A stretch of 64,000 bases of DNA from Longimicrobiales bacterium. GTDB taxonomy: Bacteria > Gemmatimonadota > Gemmatimonadetes > Longimicrobiales > Gaopeijiaceae. Of the stretch, positions 18,901 through 26,182 are shown one piece after another. The notes beneath the pieces were generated by a model that saw nothing but the letters and a program-made list of their open reading frames with translations, searched no databases and was not told where the DNA came from. The DNA lies in the NCBI GenBank assembly GCA_958296005.1, contig CATQHQ010000001.1:1070134-1134133 (forward strand), read 5' to 3'. Position numbers and translations under genes: made by a program. Within the stretch, counting starts at the first letter, position 1; each line of letters begins with the position of its first letter.

Positions 18901-19326
18901 GTCGGCGATGAAGAGATTGACTCGAGGCAGTAGGAGCGCCTTGCGCAGCGGCTCCATCTGGTACGCGTCGAGCTTGATGCCGGCGCGAAACGGTGCCTGA
19001 ACCAAGCGCGGGTCGGTCGCGGTCACGCAGTTCCAGCGCATCGTGTGGAAAAAGGCCGCGAAGTGGCGCGGGTCGTCGAAGCCGCGCCGCCCGAGTTCGT
19101 CCCAGCCCTCGTCCTCCAGAATTCGCCGGTCCAGCTCGTAGTCCCAGAAGACTTGCAGCTCCTGTCCCTGGGCGTCGTCGTCGGCGCAGGCCAAGTGCAC
19201 CACGGACGAGCCGCCGGATCGCGGCGGGGGCTCCACGACCTCCACTACTAGCCAGCGCCGACAGCGCACCTGGACGAGTTCGCCTGGGCGCGGCGGCCGT
19301 TCGGGCAGGGATGGGGTCTGCGGCAC
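15931..19326 (-). CDS. drmD: DISARM SNF2-family helicase DrmD
   Basis: This 1131-aa SNF2-type helicase defines class 1 DISARM. Motif I is IADDTGLGKTVEAGLIA near residue 145, motif Ia IVVASPPSVLEQWKGEM, motif II LILDEAHHAAP near 252, motif III LFLSATPHNG, and motifs V-VI ATDAAREGLNFQAHCTDLFH and PWNPGRIEQRNGRIDR near 630. The start is a GTG at 19326, giving MPQTPSLPERPP. A 93-bp element shared with a relic locus begins 7 nt upstream. It is the first gene of the intact operon. The C-terminal 400 residues are long helical sequence of unclear role. Confidence 0.9.
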   Translation of the reverse strand: MPQTPSLPERPPRPGELVQVRCRRWLVVEVVEPPPRSGGSSVVHLACADDDAQGQELQVFWDYELDRRILEDEGWDELGRRGFDDPRHFAAFFHTMRWNCVTATDPRLVQAPFRAGIKLDAYQMEPLRKALLLPRVNLFIADDTGLGKTVEAGLIARELLLRKKVNRIVVASPPSVLEQWKGEMEERFGLIFQILDRSYVARMRQERGFGVNPWRTHSRFLVSHRLLVASAYADPMREWLGRLLRGSLLILDEAHHAAPSSGGRYGIESKFTRAVRDLSERFEHRLFLSATPHNGHSNSFSTLLELLDPYRFTRGVKVKGRQALEDVMVRRLKEDVRQVQGGFPKRNVVRIEVDGLPPDAPEIVLSQLLDEYRTAREQRHAQFAAKQQAAAGWRVVVIGLQQRLLSSIEAFARNLRRHRKTMKQHWERQSAGDNQQPINRLTPSRARKAADLFLSSPGSDDEHARNEWTAEPAEGEESRLIKALTEAEEGGISAAGDAAATQRADEQRLLDRMQEIAEETRHLPDAKTRHLIDWIRQNQCPGLPPYGHSPPPGASTPHWNNRRVLIFTENRAGTKYYLRQVLQHAIKHTDQADDRIEAIDGHTRGPRRKEIQRRFNTRPEQDPLRILIATDAAREGLNFQAHCTDLFHFDLPWNPGRIEQRNGRIDRKLQPADKVNCHYFVLPQRVEDRVLEVLVHKTETIKRELGSLSKVIDDDVERRLRQGIRHAHADDLKRAIEAADLDQAKKQAAVDELEAVRDRHAELTVQIDRCRKLLDRSRKWVRFETEPFRTALSCSLELLKLPPLTPSAGSIQPHGGTGRTAAADAIPTWILPPIEGHAAADPTWAATLDSLRVPRKIDQKLADWRRDAPIRPVVFEDMDVLTDEVVHLHLDQRVAQRLLARFRAQGFVEHDLSRACLAQTRDSIPRVVLLGRLSLYGRHAERLHEVLVPATARWLDPSQRNGRPLRAHGRAGESVTLELLDDALAAETSGNGSRRAPTEIVQRRLLRTAAQDIADLKPRLEKLAAQIEEEAAKLLAKRGNLESRSLQQTLQSHRARVRAELAKHDDQQQFELVLSAEERRQKEADVRHWRHRLERFDQDLAEEPARIRAFYEVRATRVEPVGLVYLWPETN

Positions 19327-19332
19327 GAGGTC

Positions 19333-19425
19333 TCTTGCGAGGAAGGCGTCAGTCCGAGGAGGCCAAGCAAAGTACGGGCGCGGTCCGTAGGACGGCTAGG
19401 ACGGCCGCCCTCGCGCTGCCCGACT
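19333..19425 (-). repeat. DISARM leader element, copy 1 (upstream of drmD)
   Basis: These 93 bp match 21205-21297 at about 83 of 93 positions with no gaps; nearly all differences are transitions. The element ends 7 nt before the drmD start, so it probably carries promoter or operator signals for the operon. It contains GTCCGTAGGACGGCTAGGAC, a pair of similar short repeats. Confidence 0.8.
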
Positions 19426-19431
19426 GTCAAA

Positions 19432-19869
19432 TCAAAGTAGAAATATCCGGGGGTAGGCCAAAGTAGAAATGTCCTCCCCATGGTGTGGTGGTGGGTTGCT
19501 CCGGGGCCTCCGCGGAGGCCAGGCCGAGCGGCACCCAGCGCCCGGGCCGCCAAGCACCGACCGCCGTGGCGCAGGCGCAGCTCGCCCGAGAGACGCCGTT
19601 CGACGACGATCCGCGAGCCCGGCCGGACTCCCGGCCGCCCCGGCCTCCTCCTGCCCAATCTGCCAGAAGGCGTTCTTCCAGCGCACCGTGAAGTCGCGTC
19701 CCACGACCCGCGCGGCCGTGTCCGCGAACAGGGCTTCGAGATCGGCGTCCGGCGGCAACGGGCAGTGCGCGTCCAGCAGATCGGCGGGTGCCACGGCGGA
19801 GCGCTCGTTCCAGAACGGAATCCAGCGCTCGCCCTTCCCTTCCACGATGACCCCAACGTTGCATGTCAC
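19432..19869 (-). pseudogene. DUF4276 start fused to a transposase C-terminal remnant
   Basis: A GTG at 19869 overlaps the stop of AAA copy B and reads VTCNVGVIVEGKGER, the same DUF4276 start as copy A. At about 19826 homology to copy A ends. The same frame continues as WIPFWNERSAVAPADLLDAH and VVGRDFTVRWKNAFWQI, which resembles the C-terminus of ISNCY-type transposases (DAHRPL and DyTVRY-type motifs). After GQEEA the family continuation (RPGSRIVVERRLSGELRLRH) lies in another frame, so the transposase piece is itself frameshifted. The result is a chimeric open frame of 145 codons with no likely function. It shows the second DUF4276 gene was broken by an IS rather than by point decay. Confidence 0.7.
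19433..19473. mobile_element. IS-end-like short repeats
   Basis: Two copies of CAAAGTAGAAAT followed by ATCC or GTCC occur at 19433 and 19459, next to a transposase C-terminal remnant. Read on the minus strand they are the TTTCTACTTT-type ends seen on some ISNCY/IS481-like elements. No opposite inverted repeat is seen at the other junction, so the element is a remnant. Confidence 0.45.
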
Positions 19870-21083
19870 CGTGAAGGTGCTGGGCCGAACAACGGGACTT
19901 GGGACGGTCGCAGACGCGACGCGTTCTCGTCCGGCAGAAGCTGCTCCGCCCGCATCAGCTCGCCGACCGTGAAGGTACCCTTCGCGATCGCCGACCTGCC
20001 CACCTCGTCGATGGGGCCGAACCGTCCGCCACCTCCGCCGGACGCCACAGCGATGATGGAGTCCGCCCGAATGTCCTTGTGGTCGAGCAAGTCCGCACTC
20101 TGGCTGGAGGCGATCACCTGAGTCCTGTCCGCGCCGTCCGCCAAGATGTCGAGCAGGACGTCGAGCGCTCCCGGATGAAGCGCGGTCTCCGGCTCCTCGA
20201 TGCCGACTAGGCCGCGGCGAGAGCCGTCGTGACCAGCCCTCTGCAGCAGCGCCGCCAACATGCCGACGACCCTGAGCGTCCCGTCGGACATGTCGCTGGC
20301 GAAGAAACGCCTGTGCTGCGTTCCTTCGCGAACCATCTTCCTGAACGCGAGCGTTTGTTTGGGACCCATCGTCAGTCTGTCCACGGCGACCAACTCCGGC
20401 ACCACTGCCTGCAAGTAGAGGTCGATCCTTTCCTTTGTCGTCGGCGACTGCCGCTTGATCTTGTCCACCACGCTGGCCAAGTTGCGCCCGTCTTCCCGCA
20501 GGGGACCCGCTTCGGCCTCGTGCAGCCCTCGAATGACGCCCGGATCGAGCCGATAGACGCACATCTCCGACAACGCCTGGCAAATGGGATGAAACTCGGG
20601 CACAGCCGCCAAGCGAATTAGATACAGGTTGTCCGGGGCGACGGGCGGAGGATGGGGGAACGTGCACTCGGTCACCTGCCCCTTCTCGACCCGACAGAAG
20701 TGGACTCCCTCCGGTCCCACCCGCCGACACTCCTCTCGCCGCACGTCGATTCCGCCGTCACCGCCCAACCCCACCGCGACTGCGTAGTGGCCCGCAATGT
20801 CCTTGAGGCTGTAGTCGAGCCGAATTCCGAAGTACCTTGCACGCCTCGTGGTCCGGCGCACGATCTCCCCGACGCCTCCACGCTTGCGAACAGCGCTGGC
20901 CAACGAGGACCGAAGAGATTCGCCCACTAACCTAAGCGCGTCGAGGAAGTTGCTCTTTCCCGAGCCGTTCGGTCCTACCAGGAACGACAGCTGGCTCAGC
21001 TCCACGTCGCAAGCCGCGATGTTGCGGTAGCTACGGATTCCGACCCGGGAGATTAGGCGGCGGTTTGGGGTTGGGTCGTTCAC
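19821..21083 (-). repeat. Long direct repeat, copy B (AAA ATPase plus DUF4276 start)
   Basis: This is the partner of 9190-10452, in the same orientation and 10.6 kb away. The two flank drmD, the small winged-helix-like gene, drmMI and the unknown gene. Confidence 0.85.
19866..21083 (-). CDS. RecF-like AAA ATPase (COG4637-type), copy B
   Basis: The 405-aa ATPase is a near duplicate of copy A. Walker A is at residues 37-45, SDMSDGTLRVVGM near 265 and GIEEPETALHPGAL near 300, all intact. GTG at 21083 aligns with the ATG of copy A and gives identical length; a GTG at 21113 also exists. Roughly 30 residues differ, mostly scattered (K/E, R/Q, V/A), and no motif is affected. Upstream it abuts a relic drmMI tail rather than a working gene, and its DUF4276 partner is replaced by a transposase fragment. 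Both ATPases staying open while both partners died suggests either retained function or recent duplication. Confidence 0.82.
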   Translation of the reverse strand: MNDPTPNRRLISRVGIRSYRNIAACDVELSQLSFLVGPNGSGKSNFLDALRLVGESLRSSLASAVRKRGGVGEIVRRTTRRARYFGIRLDYSLKDIAGHYAVAVGLGGDGGIDVRREECRRVGPEGVHFCRVEKGQVTECTFPHPPPVAPDNLYLIRLAAVPEFHPICQALSEMCVYRLDPGVIRGLHEAEAGPLREDGRNLASVVDKIKRQSPTTKERIDLYLQAVVPELVAVDRLTMGPKQTLAFRKMVREGTQHRRFFASDMSDGTLRVVGMLAALLQRAGHDGSRRGLVGIEEPETALHPGALDVLLDILADGADRTQVIASSQSADLLDHKDIRADSIIAVASGGGGGRFGPIDEVGRSAIAKGTFTVGELMRAEQLLPDENASRLRPSQVPLFGPAPSR

Positions 21084-21109
21084 TTGGCTTTGTTGGCGCA
21101 GGGAGCGGG

Positions 21110-21204
21110 TCACTTTCTGCCGCCGGCGTTGGCGGCTCGGACCTCTTCGGCGGCGTGCTTGCCGTGAGCTCGAGAAGGCGGGCTAGACTTCGTCGCGAAC
21201 GTCG
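21110..21204 (-). pseudogene. Relic of the 3' end of a second drmMI
   Basis: On the minus strand this stretch reads VRDEV, then after a one-base shift LARLLELTASTPPKRSE. That matches the C-terminus of the intact DrmMI (VRDEILARLLELHATRRG). At DNA level GAGCTC, the AGCGAGC-like run and TCGTCGCG align with 11443-11480 with one indel. The relic is bounded on one side by the duplicated leader element and on the other by AAA copy B. About 25 terminal codons remain and the frame is broken. Confidence 0.62.
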
Positions 21205-21297
21205 TCTTGCGAGGAGGGCGTCGGTCCGAGGGGACCAAGCAAGGTACGAGCGCAGTCCGTAGGACGGCTAGGATGGCCGGCCTCGCGCCGCCCGACT
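21205..21297 (-). repeat. DISARM leader element, copy 2 (relic operon)
   Basis: This is the second copy of the 93-bp element found just upstream of drmD. Here it is followed at once by a drmMI-tail relic, implying that drmD and most of drmMI were deleted from this copy. It lies between the divergent XRE promoter and AAA copy B. Confidence 0.78.
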
Positions 21298-21325
21298 CTT
21301 CCGATCCGGTCACGATGCGGCTACG

Positions 21326-21354
21326 TTGGTATATGCCACATAACGTATTATAAT
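21326..21354 (+). promoter_or_regulatory. Sigma70-type promoter of the XRE/ImmA-IrrE gene
   Basis: TTGGTA at 21326-21331 and a perfect TATAAT at 21349-21354 are separated by exactly 17 bp, in an AT-rich stretch within otherwise GC-rich DNA. The start codon follows 37 nt downstream, with AGGA six bases before the ATG at 21392. Autoregulation by the encoded XRE protein is plausible but no operator is proven. Confidence 0.7.
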
Positions 21355-21391
21355 CTGCCATAATTGTTCCGATATTCCGACAGGATGTTCC

Positions 21392-22726
21392 ATGACCGCT
21401 ATCGAAGTTGAACTCGGCCGCCGGCTTCGGCTGGCTCGCAAGGCCTGGAAGCTCAGCCAGGCCGATGTGGCCAAGGCCCTCGACCTTCCTCGGTCCGCCG
21501 TCTCGGAGATGGAAGCAGGACGCAGGGGCGTGTCCGGGCTGGAGCTGCATCGGCTCGCGTACCTCTACGGCCGCGACATGGCCGACTTCCTGGACGAGGA
21601 CTTCGAGCCAACCGATGCGATCGCCGCCCTCTTCAGCCGGCACGCCAAGGTCCGCCTCAGCCCCTGCGCACTCGAGCCTCTGCGCCGTTGCGCGGCCCTG
21701 GGGCGTGAGACGGCCAACCTCGAGCGGAGGCTTGGTCGCGGTCGGAGGCGAACCGGACTCCCCGCGTATCCCCAAGCGCCGCCCGGATCGCAGTGGGAAG
21801 CGGTGGAGCAGGGTTCGGCGGTGGCCGACGACGAGCGGAGCCGACTGAATCTCGAAAATAGACCGTTGCCGGACATGGCCCGCCTCTTGGAGTCTCAGGG
21901 CGTTCGCACGACTTTGGTCGACATGCCCGACAACATCTCCGGTCTTGTGTTCATGGATTCCAGAACTGGATTCATCGTCGCAGCGAACCGCTCGCATCCT
22001 GTCCTGCGCCGGCGCTTTTCATTCGCCCATGAGTACGCCCACCTTCTTTTTGATCGCAAGATGGAGGGAAGGGTGAGCATCACCGACGAGCGAGGCACCC
22101 TCCGAGAGGTCCGAGCGAACGCGTTCGCCGCATCTTTCTTGATGCCGGCCGACGCGGTCCGTGCCTTTGTCGCCGACCTCGCGAAGGGCCATCGCAGCCG
22201 CAGGCGGATCGACATCTACGACGAGAACGCGCCGCTTCGGGTGAGCACCAGGTCAAAGGCCAAAAGCCAGAGACTCCAATTGCACGACGTCGTACTTCTT
22301 GCGCATCACTTCGTCGCCAGCTGTCCTGCCGTTCTTTACCGCCTGGTCTCGTTGCGCTTGATCACCGACGAAGAGCGCAAGGTGTTAGCCGACCAACACG
22401 CCGCTGGCGTCAGCCGCCGTTTCAGGCTGCTCTTCGGCCTCGCGGAGCCCGACCAAGCGAGCGAGCCCGAGCACTCCCGAGCCCGCTTTCTGCACCTTGC
22501 GCTCGAAGCATTCCGCCAGGAAGAGATCACGCGGCGAAAGTTGATGGAGCTGGTTCAGCTCGCAGGGGTGGACGAGAGCTGCAACCTGTCCGGGATACTT
22601 GACGACTTCGCGCCGTCCACCACTTCGGCCGTTGCGCCCGCACTCACCTCCCCACCCCAATCACCCTCAGCACCCTCGTCAGCGGGTCGTAGTACCGGTC
22701 AGCCACGCGCTCCTTCAGGGGGATGA
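21392..22726 (+). CDS. XRE-family regulator with ImmA/IrrE metallopeptidase domain
   Basis: The 444-aa protein has an N-terminal helix-turn-helix of the XRE type (ELGRRLRLARKAWKLSQADV, then LPRSAVSEMEAGRRG; residues about 5-65). A central ImmA/IrrE-type domain contains the zinc-protease motif HEYAH near residues 213-217, followed by ANAFAASFLMPAD. Such fused proteins control mobile and defence loci, often by cleaving or sensing partner regulators. It is divergent from the DISARM genes and has its own good promoter. The last 30 residues (APALTSPPQSPSAPSS and beyond) are antisense to the sdhB 3' end and look like read-through into chromosomal DNA, suggesting the original C-terminus was lost at the island boundary. 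Confidence 0.85.
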   Translation: MTAIEVELGRRLRLARKAWKLSQADVAKALDLPRSAVSEMEAGRRGVSGLELHRLAYLYGRDMADFLDEDFEPTDAIAALFSRHAKVRLSPCALEPLRRCAALGRETANLERRLGRGRRRTGLPAYPQAPPGSQWEAVEQGSAVADDERSRLNLENRPLPDMARLLESQGVRTTLVDMPDNISGLVFMDSRTGFIVAANRSHPVLRRRFSFAHEYAHLLFDRKMEGRVSITDERGTLREVRANAFAASFLMPADAVRAFVADLAKGHRSRRRIDIYDENAPLRVSTRSKAKSQRLQLHDVVLLAHHFVASCPAVLYRLVSLRLITDEERKVLADQHAAGVSRRFRLLFGLAEPDQASEPEHSRARFLHLALEAFRQEEITRRKLMELVQLAGVDESCNLSGILDDFAPSTTSAVAPALTSPPQSPSAPSSAGRSTGQPRAPSGG

Positions 22727-23396
22727 TCGCGTTGTCGGTGATCGTGATGTGCTCGGGGCAGACGACGGTGCAGCACTTGGTGATGTTGCAGTAGCCGATC
22801 CCGTCGCGGTCCTTCAGCTCTTCGAGGCGGTCGGCCTCGTCGGCGGGGTGCATGTCCAGGTAGGCGGCGTGGACGAAGAAGCGGGGGCCGATGAACTTGC
22901 CGTCCAGGTGGTAGTGGTGGTCGCGGTCCACGTGGCAGACGTCCTGGCAGAGGAAACACTCGATGCACTTCCTGAACTCCTGGGAGCGCTCCACGTCGGA
23001 CTGGTGCATCGTCCAGGTGCCGTCTTCCCGGTCCGGCGGGCGCGGCGTGAAGGGCTTGATGCGCTTCTTGATCTCGTAGTTGACGCTCACGTCGGTGACC
23101 AGATCGCGCTCCACCGGGAACGCCTGCATTGGCTCCACCGTGACCGGCCGCTCCACGGGCAGCGTGTTCATGCGGGTCATGCACATGAGCTGGGGCTGGC
23201 CGTTCACCTCGGCGGAGCAGGAGCCGCACTTGCCGGCCTTGCAGTTCCAGCGGACGGCCAGGTCGTTGGCCTGCTCGGCCTGGATCTTGTGGACCACGTC
23301 GAGGACGACCATGCCTTCCGAGTACTCGGTCCGGTAATCCTTGAACTCGCCGCCCTCCGAGTCCCCTCGCCATATCCTGAACGTCGCGTTCGGCAT
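22644..23396 (-). CDS. sdhB: Succinate dehydrogenase iron-sulfur subunit
   Basis: The 250-aa protein has the plant-type [2Fe-2S] cysteines (CKAGKCGSC, then C in QLMC) and the ferredoxin clusters CIECFLCQDVC and CNITKCCTVVCPE, in the usual order for SdhB/FrdB. It passes electrons from the flavoprotein to the quinone site. ATG at 23396 overlaps the sdhA stop by one base (TGATG). The 3' end overlaps the convergent XRE gene by 83 nt, an uncommon tail-to-tail overlap that marks the edge of the defence island. Confidence 0.94.
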   Translation of the reverse strand: MPNATFRIWRGDSEGGEFKDYRTEYSEGMVVLDVVHKIQAEQANDLAVRWNCKAGKCGSCSAEVNGQPQLMCMTRMNTLPVERPVTVEPMQAFPVERDLVTDVSVNYEIKKRIKPFTPRPPDREDGTWTMHQSDVERSQEFRKCIECFLCQDVCHVDRDHHYHLDGKFIGPRFFVHAAYLDMHPADEADRLEELKDRDGIGYCNITKCCTVVCPEHITITDNAIIPLKERVADRYYDPLTRVLRVIGVGR

Positions 23397-25210
23397 CAGC
23401 CTTGCTCCTCGATGATCTTCGCCAGCCTCTCCGGAACGGGCTCGATCGGCTCCCTGCGAACCTGCATCGAGCCGTCCGCAGCCTTCTCGACGACCAAGTT
23501 GACCTTGCCCCACTCCGGGTCCTTGCCCTGGTAGTCGTCGCGAGTGTGGGCGCCCCGACTCTCCTGCCGCTCCTTCGCCGCCAGCGCGATCGCCTCGGAC
23601 ACGGTCAGCAGGGGAACCAAGTCCAGCGCCGTGTGCCAGCCCGAGTTCCACTCCCGGTTGCCGTGCACCTTGACCGCGCCCGCGCGCCGTCCCAGCTCCG
23701 CCAGAGCCTCCAGTCCGCGGTCCAGGTCGGCCTCGTCTCGGATGATCCCGACGTTGTCCTGCATCAGCTGCTGAAGCGCCTGCTGAAGCTGGAAGGGACC
23801 CTCGCGGGCGTCCTCGCGGTCGAAGGGCAACAACGCCTCTGCCGCCGCCGCCTCTACGTCGTCCTCCCGAACGACCGCCGGACCAACCTCGCGGGCGTGC
23901 TCCGCGGCGTGCTCGCCGGCGCGCTTGCCGAACACCACCAAGTCCGACAAGGAGTTGCCGCCCAGGCGGTTGGCCCCGTGCAAGCCGGTCGCGCATTCGC
24001 CTACCGCGTACAGGCCGGGCACGTTGGTCATCTGGCTGTCCGACTCCACCTTGACGCCGCCCATGGCGTAGTGGGTCGTCGGCCCGACTTCCATCGGCTC
24101 CTCGGTGATGTCCAGGTCCGCCAGCTGCTTGAATTGGTGGTACATCGACGGGAGCTTGCGCTTGATGTGCTCCGCGCCGCCCGGCACCCGATCCTTGATC
24201 CACGAGATGTCCAGGAAGGCGCCTCCGTGAGGGCTGCCGCGCCCGGCCTTGACCTCGGCCAGGATCATGCGCGCCACATGGTCGCGCGTCAGCAGCTCGG
24301 GGGGCCTGCGCGCCTCCCTGTCGCCGACGACGTAGCGCCAGCCCTCTTCCGCGTCGTCGGCCACCAACTCCTTGTACAGCTCGGGGATGTTGTCGAACAT
24401 GAAGCGCCGGCCTTCGCTGTTCGTCAGCACGCCGCCTTCGCCGCGCACGCCTTCGGTCACCAGGATGCCGCTCACCGACGGAGGCCAGACCATGCCGGTG
24501 GGGTGGAACTGGACGAACTCCATGTCCTTGAGCTGCGCCCCGGCGTGGTAGGCCAACGAGATCCCGTCCCCAGTGCACTCCCACGAGTTGGAGGTGATCT
24601 TGTACGCCTTGCCCAAGCCTCCGGTCGCCACAATGACCGCGGGTGCCTTGAAGACGCGGAACCGGCCCCGCTCCCGGTCGTAGCCGAACGCCCCCGCCAC
24701 CCGCTCGCCATCTTTGAGCAGCGTCGTGACGGTGATCTCCATGTGCACGGTCATTCCCTGGTGGATGCCGTGGTCCTGAAGGGTGCGGATCATCTCCAGG
24801 CCGGTCCGGTCGCCGACGTGGGCTAGGCGCGGATAGGCGTGCCCGCCGAAGTTGCGCTGAAGGATGCGACCGTCCTGGGTGCGGTCGAACAGCGCGCCCC
24901 ACGCTTCCAGTTCGTTGACCCTCGCCGGGGCCTCCTTGGCGTGGATCTCGGCCATCCGCCACTGGTTGAGGTACTGTCCCCCGCGCATCGTGTCGGCGAA
25001 GTGGACTTGCCAGCCGTCGCGTTCGTCCACGTTGGCCAGCGCCGCCGCCATGCCCCCCTCGGCCATGACGGTGTGGGCCTTGCCTAGAAGGGACTTGCAC
25101 ACCAGCCCGACCCTGACGCCGGTTGCCGACGCCTCGATCGCCGCCCGCAGTCCCGCGCCGCCGGCGCCGATGACGAGCACGTCGTATTCGTGAGTTTCGT
25201 ACGCGGCCAT
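23396..25210 (-). CDS. sdhA: Succinate dehydrogenase flavoprotein subunit
   Basis: The 604-aa protein begins with a Rossmann FAD motif (VLVIGAGGAGLRAAIEAS). It carries NFGGHAYPRLAHVGDRTG around the flavin-linking His, FVQFHPTGM, and the ATGGLGKAYKITSN and HYAMGG segments of fumarate reductase/succinate dehydrogenase flavoproteins. It oxidises succinate to fumarate in the TCA cycle. It starts at ATG 25210, one nt after the sdhC stop, and is followed by sdhB. Length is normal. Confidence 0.95.
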   Translation of the reverse strand: MAAYETHEYDVLVIGAGGAGLRAAIEASATGVRVGLVCKSLLGKAHTVMAEGGMAAALANVDERDGWQVHFADTMRGGQYLNQWRMAEIHAKEAPARVNELEAWGALFDRTQDGRILQRNFGGHAYPRLAHVGDRTGLEMIRTLQDHGIHQGMTVHMEITVTTLLKDGERVAGAFGYDRERGRFRVFKAPAVIVATGGLGKAYKITSNSWECTGDGISLAYHAGAQLKDMEFVQFHPTGMVWPPSVSGILVTEGVRGEGGVLTNSEGRRFMFDNIPELYKELVADDAEEGWRYVVGDREARRPPELLTRDHVARMILAEVKAGRGSPHGGAFLDISWIKDRVPGGAEHIKRKLPSMYHQFKQLADLDITEEPMEVGPTTHYAMGGVKVESDSQMTNVPGLYAVGECATGLHGANRLGGNSLSDLVVFGKRAGEHAAEHAREVGPAVVREDDVEAAAAEALLPFDREDAREGPFQLQQALQQLMQDNVGIIRDEADLDRGLEALAELGRRAGAVKVHGNREWNSGWHTALDLVPLLTVSEAIALAAKERQESRGAHTRDDYQGKDPEWGKVNLVVEKAADGSMQVRREPIEPVPERLAKIIEEQG

Positions 25211-25211
25211 T

Positions 25212-26024
25212 TCAGATGATCCTCAAGTCCGTCCAGACTTCCATGGCGCACATGCGCACGTAGAAGTCGGTGAAGCCGACCCAGAAGAGGCTCAGCCACG
25301 CGAAGAGCTGGTGGCGCGTGTTGCACCACGTCACGCCTTGCCACGCCTTCAGCCGGCCCGGGCGCTTCGACAGAACGTTGAACTTGCCGCCGATCAGGTG
25401 CCGCAAGGAGTGGCACCCGAACGTGTACCCCGACAGAAGCACGACGTTGACGGCCAGCACGAGGGTGCCCACGCCGATCCCGAACTCGTCGTGACTTGGC
25501 CCGAACCACATCCCCCGGTACACGTCGATCGAGAGGATGACCAGAAACGCCAGCGCAAAGTAGAGGAACCAGCGGTGGACGTTCTGGAAGATCAGCGGGA
25601 AGGAATGCTCGCCGCGGTATCGTTTCTGCGCCTTGCCGACGCCGCAGCTGGCGGGGGACGCCCAGTGGGACTTGTAGTACGCGCCTCGGTAGTAGTAGCA
25701 GGTGAAGCGGAAGCCGCCCGGTGCCCAGAGGATCAGGAACGCCGGGTAGAACGGCAGCCATCCGGGCCACCATCCGGGCAGCGAGCCCAGGACGGCGTGG
25801 TGGGAGTCGCCGAAGATCAGGGGCGAGTACATCGGAGAGAGGTACCCGCCGAACTCGAAGTGGGCGTTCTGGAGCGCCGCCCAGGTGGAGTAGACGATGA
25901 ACGCCGACAGCCCCAGGAAGACGGCCAGCGGCTTGCTCCACCACCGGTCGATCCGGGCGGTCTGCAGAAACGGGCGCCGAGAGACCGCCGGGTGCGCGGA
26001 AACTGTCGCAAGGGTCCGTGCCAT
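25212..26024 (-). CDS. sdhC: Succinate dehydrogenase membrane cytochrome b subunit
   Basis: The product (270 aa from ATG 26024) has about five membrane spans, for example KPLAVFLGLSAFIVYSTWAA, FLYFALAFLVILSIDVYRG and VGTLVLAVNVVLLSGYTFG. Histidines sit in or near helices (QNVHRWFLY, CHSLRHLIGG, TRHQLFAWL) as possible haem ligands. No separate sdhD is present, so this is the single-subunit anchor type. A longer reading from 26108 lacks a convincing start. It is the first gene of the sdhCAB operon; the 158-nt gap upstream should hold the promoter. Confidence 0.85.
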   Translation of the reverse strand: MARTLATVSAHPAVSRRPFLQTARIDRWWSKPLAVFLGLSAFIVYSTWAALQNAHFEFGGYLSPMYSPLIFGDSHHAVLGSLPGWWPGWLPFYPAFLILWAPGGFRFTCYYYRGAYYKSHWASPASCGVGKAQKRYRGEHSFPLIFQNVHRWFLYFALAFLVILSIDVYRGMWFGPSHDEFGIGVGTLVLAVNVVLLSGYTFGCHSLRHLIGGKFNVLSKRPGRLKAWQGVTWCNTRHQLFAWLSLFWVGFTDFYVRMCAMEVWTDLRII

Positions 26025-26182
26025 GATGCGAAGGGCGCTTCCTTTCGGGGGCCAGGAGGGCGAGGGTTGCGGGAATGCGGCGGGTCCACCGGGCCGCGAC
26101 GGGCTCAATGCTCCGAGGCCAATATGCTACGACATCCCGCGAGTGGCTAGCGTCGAACCGGTGTGCAGCTGCCGTTGAAGGC

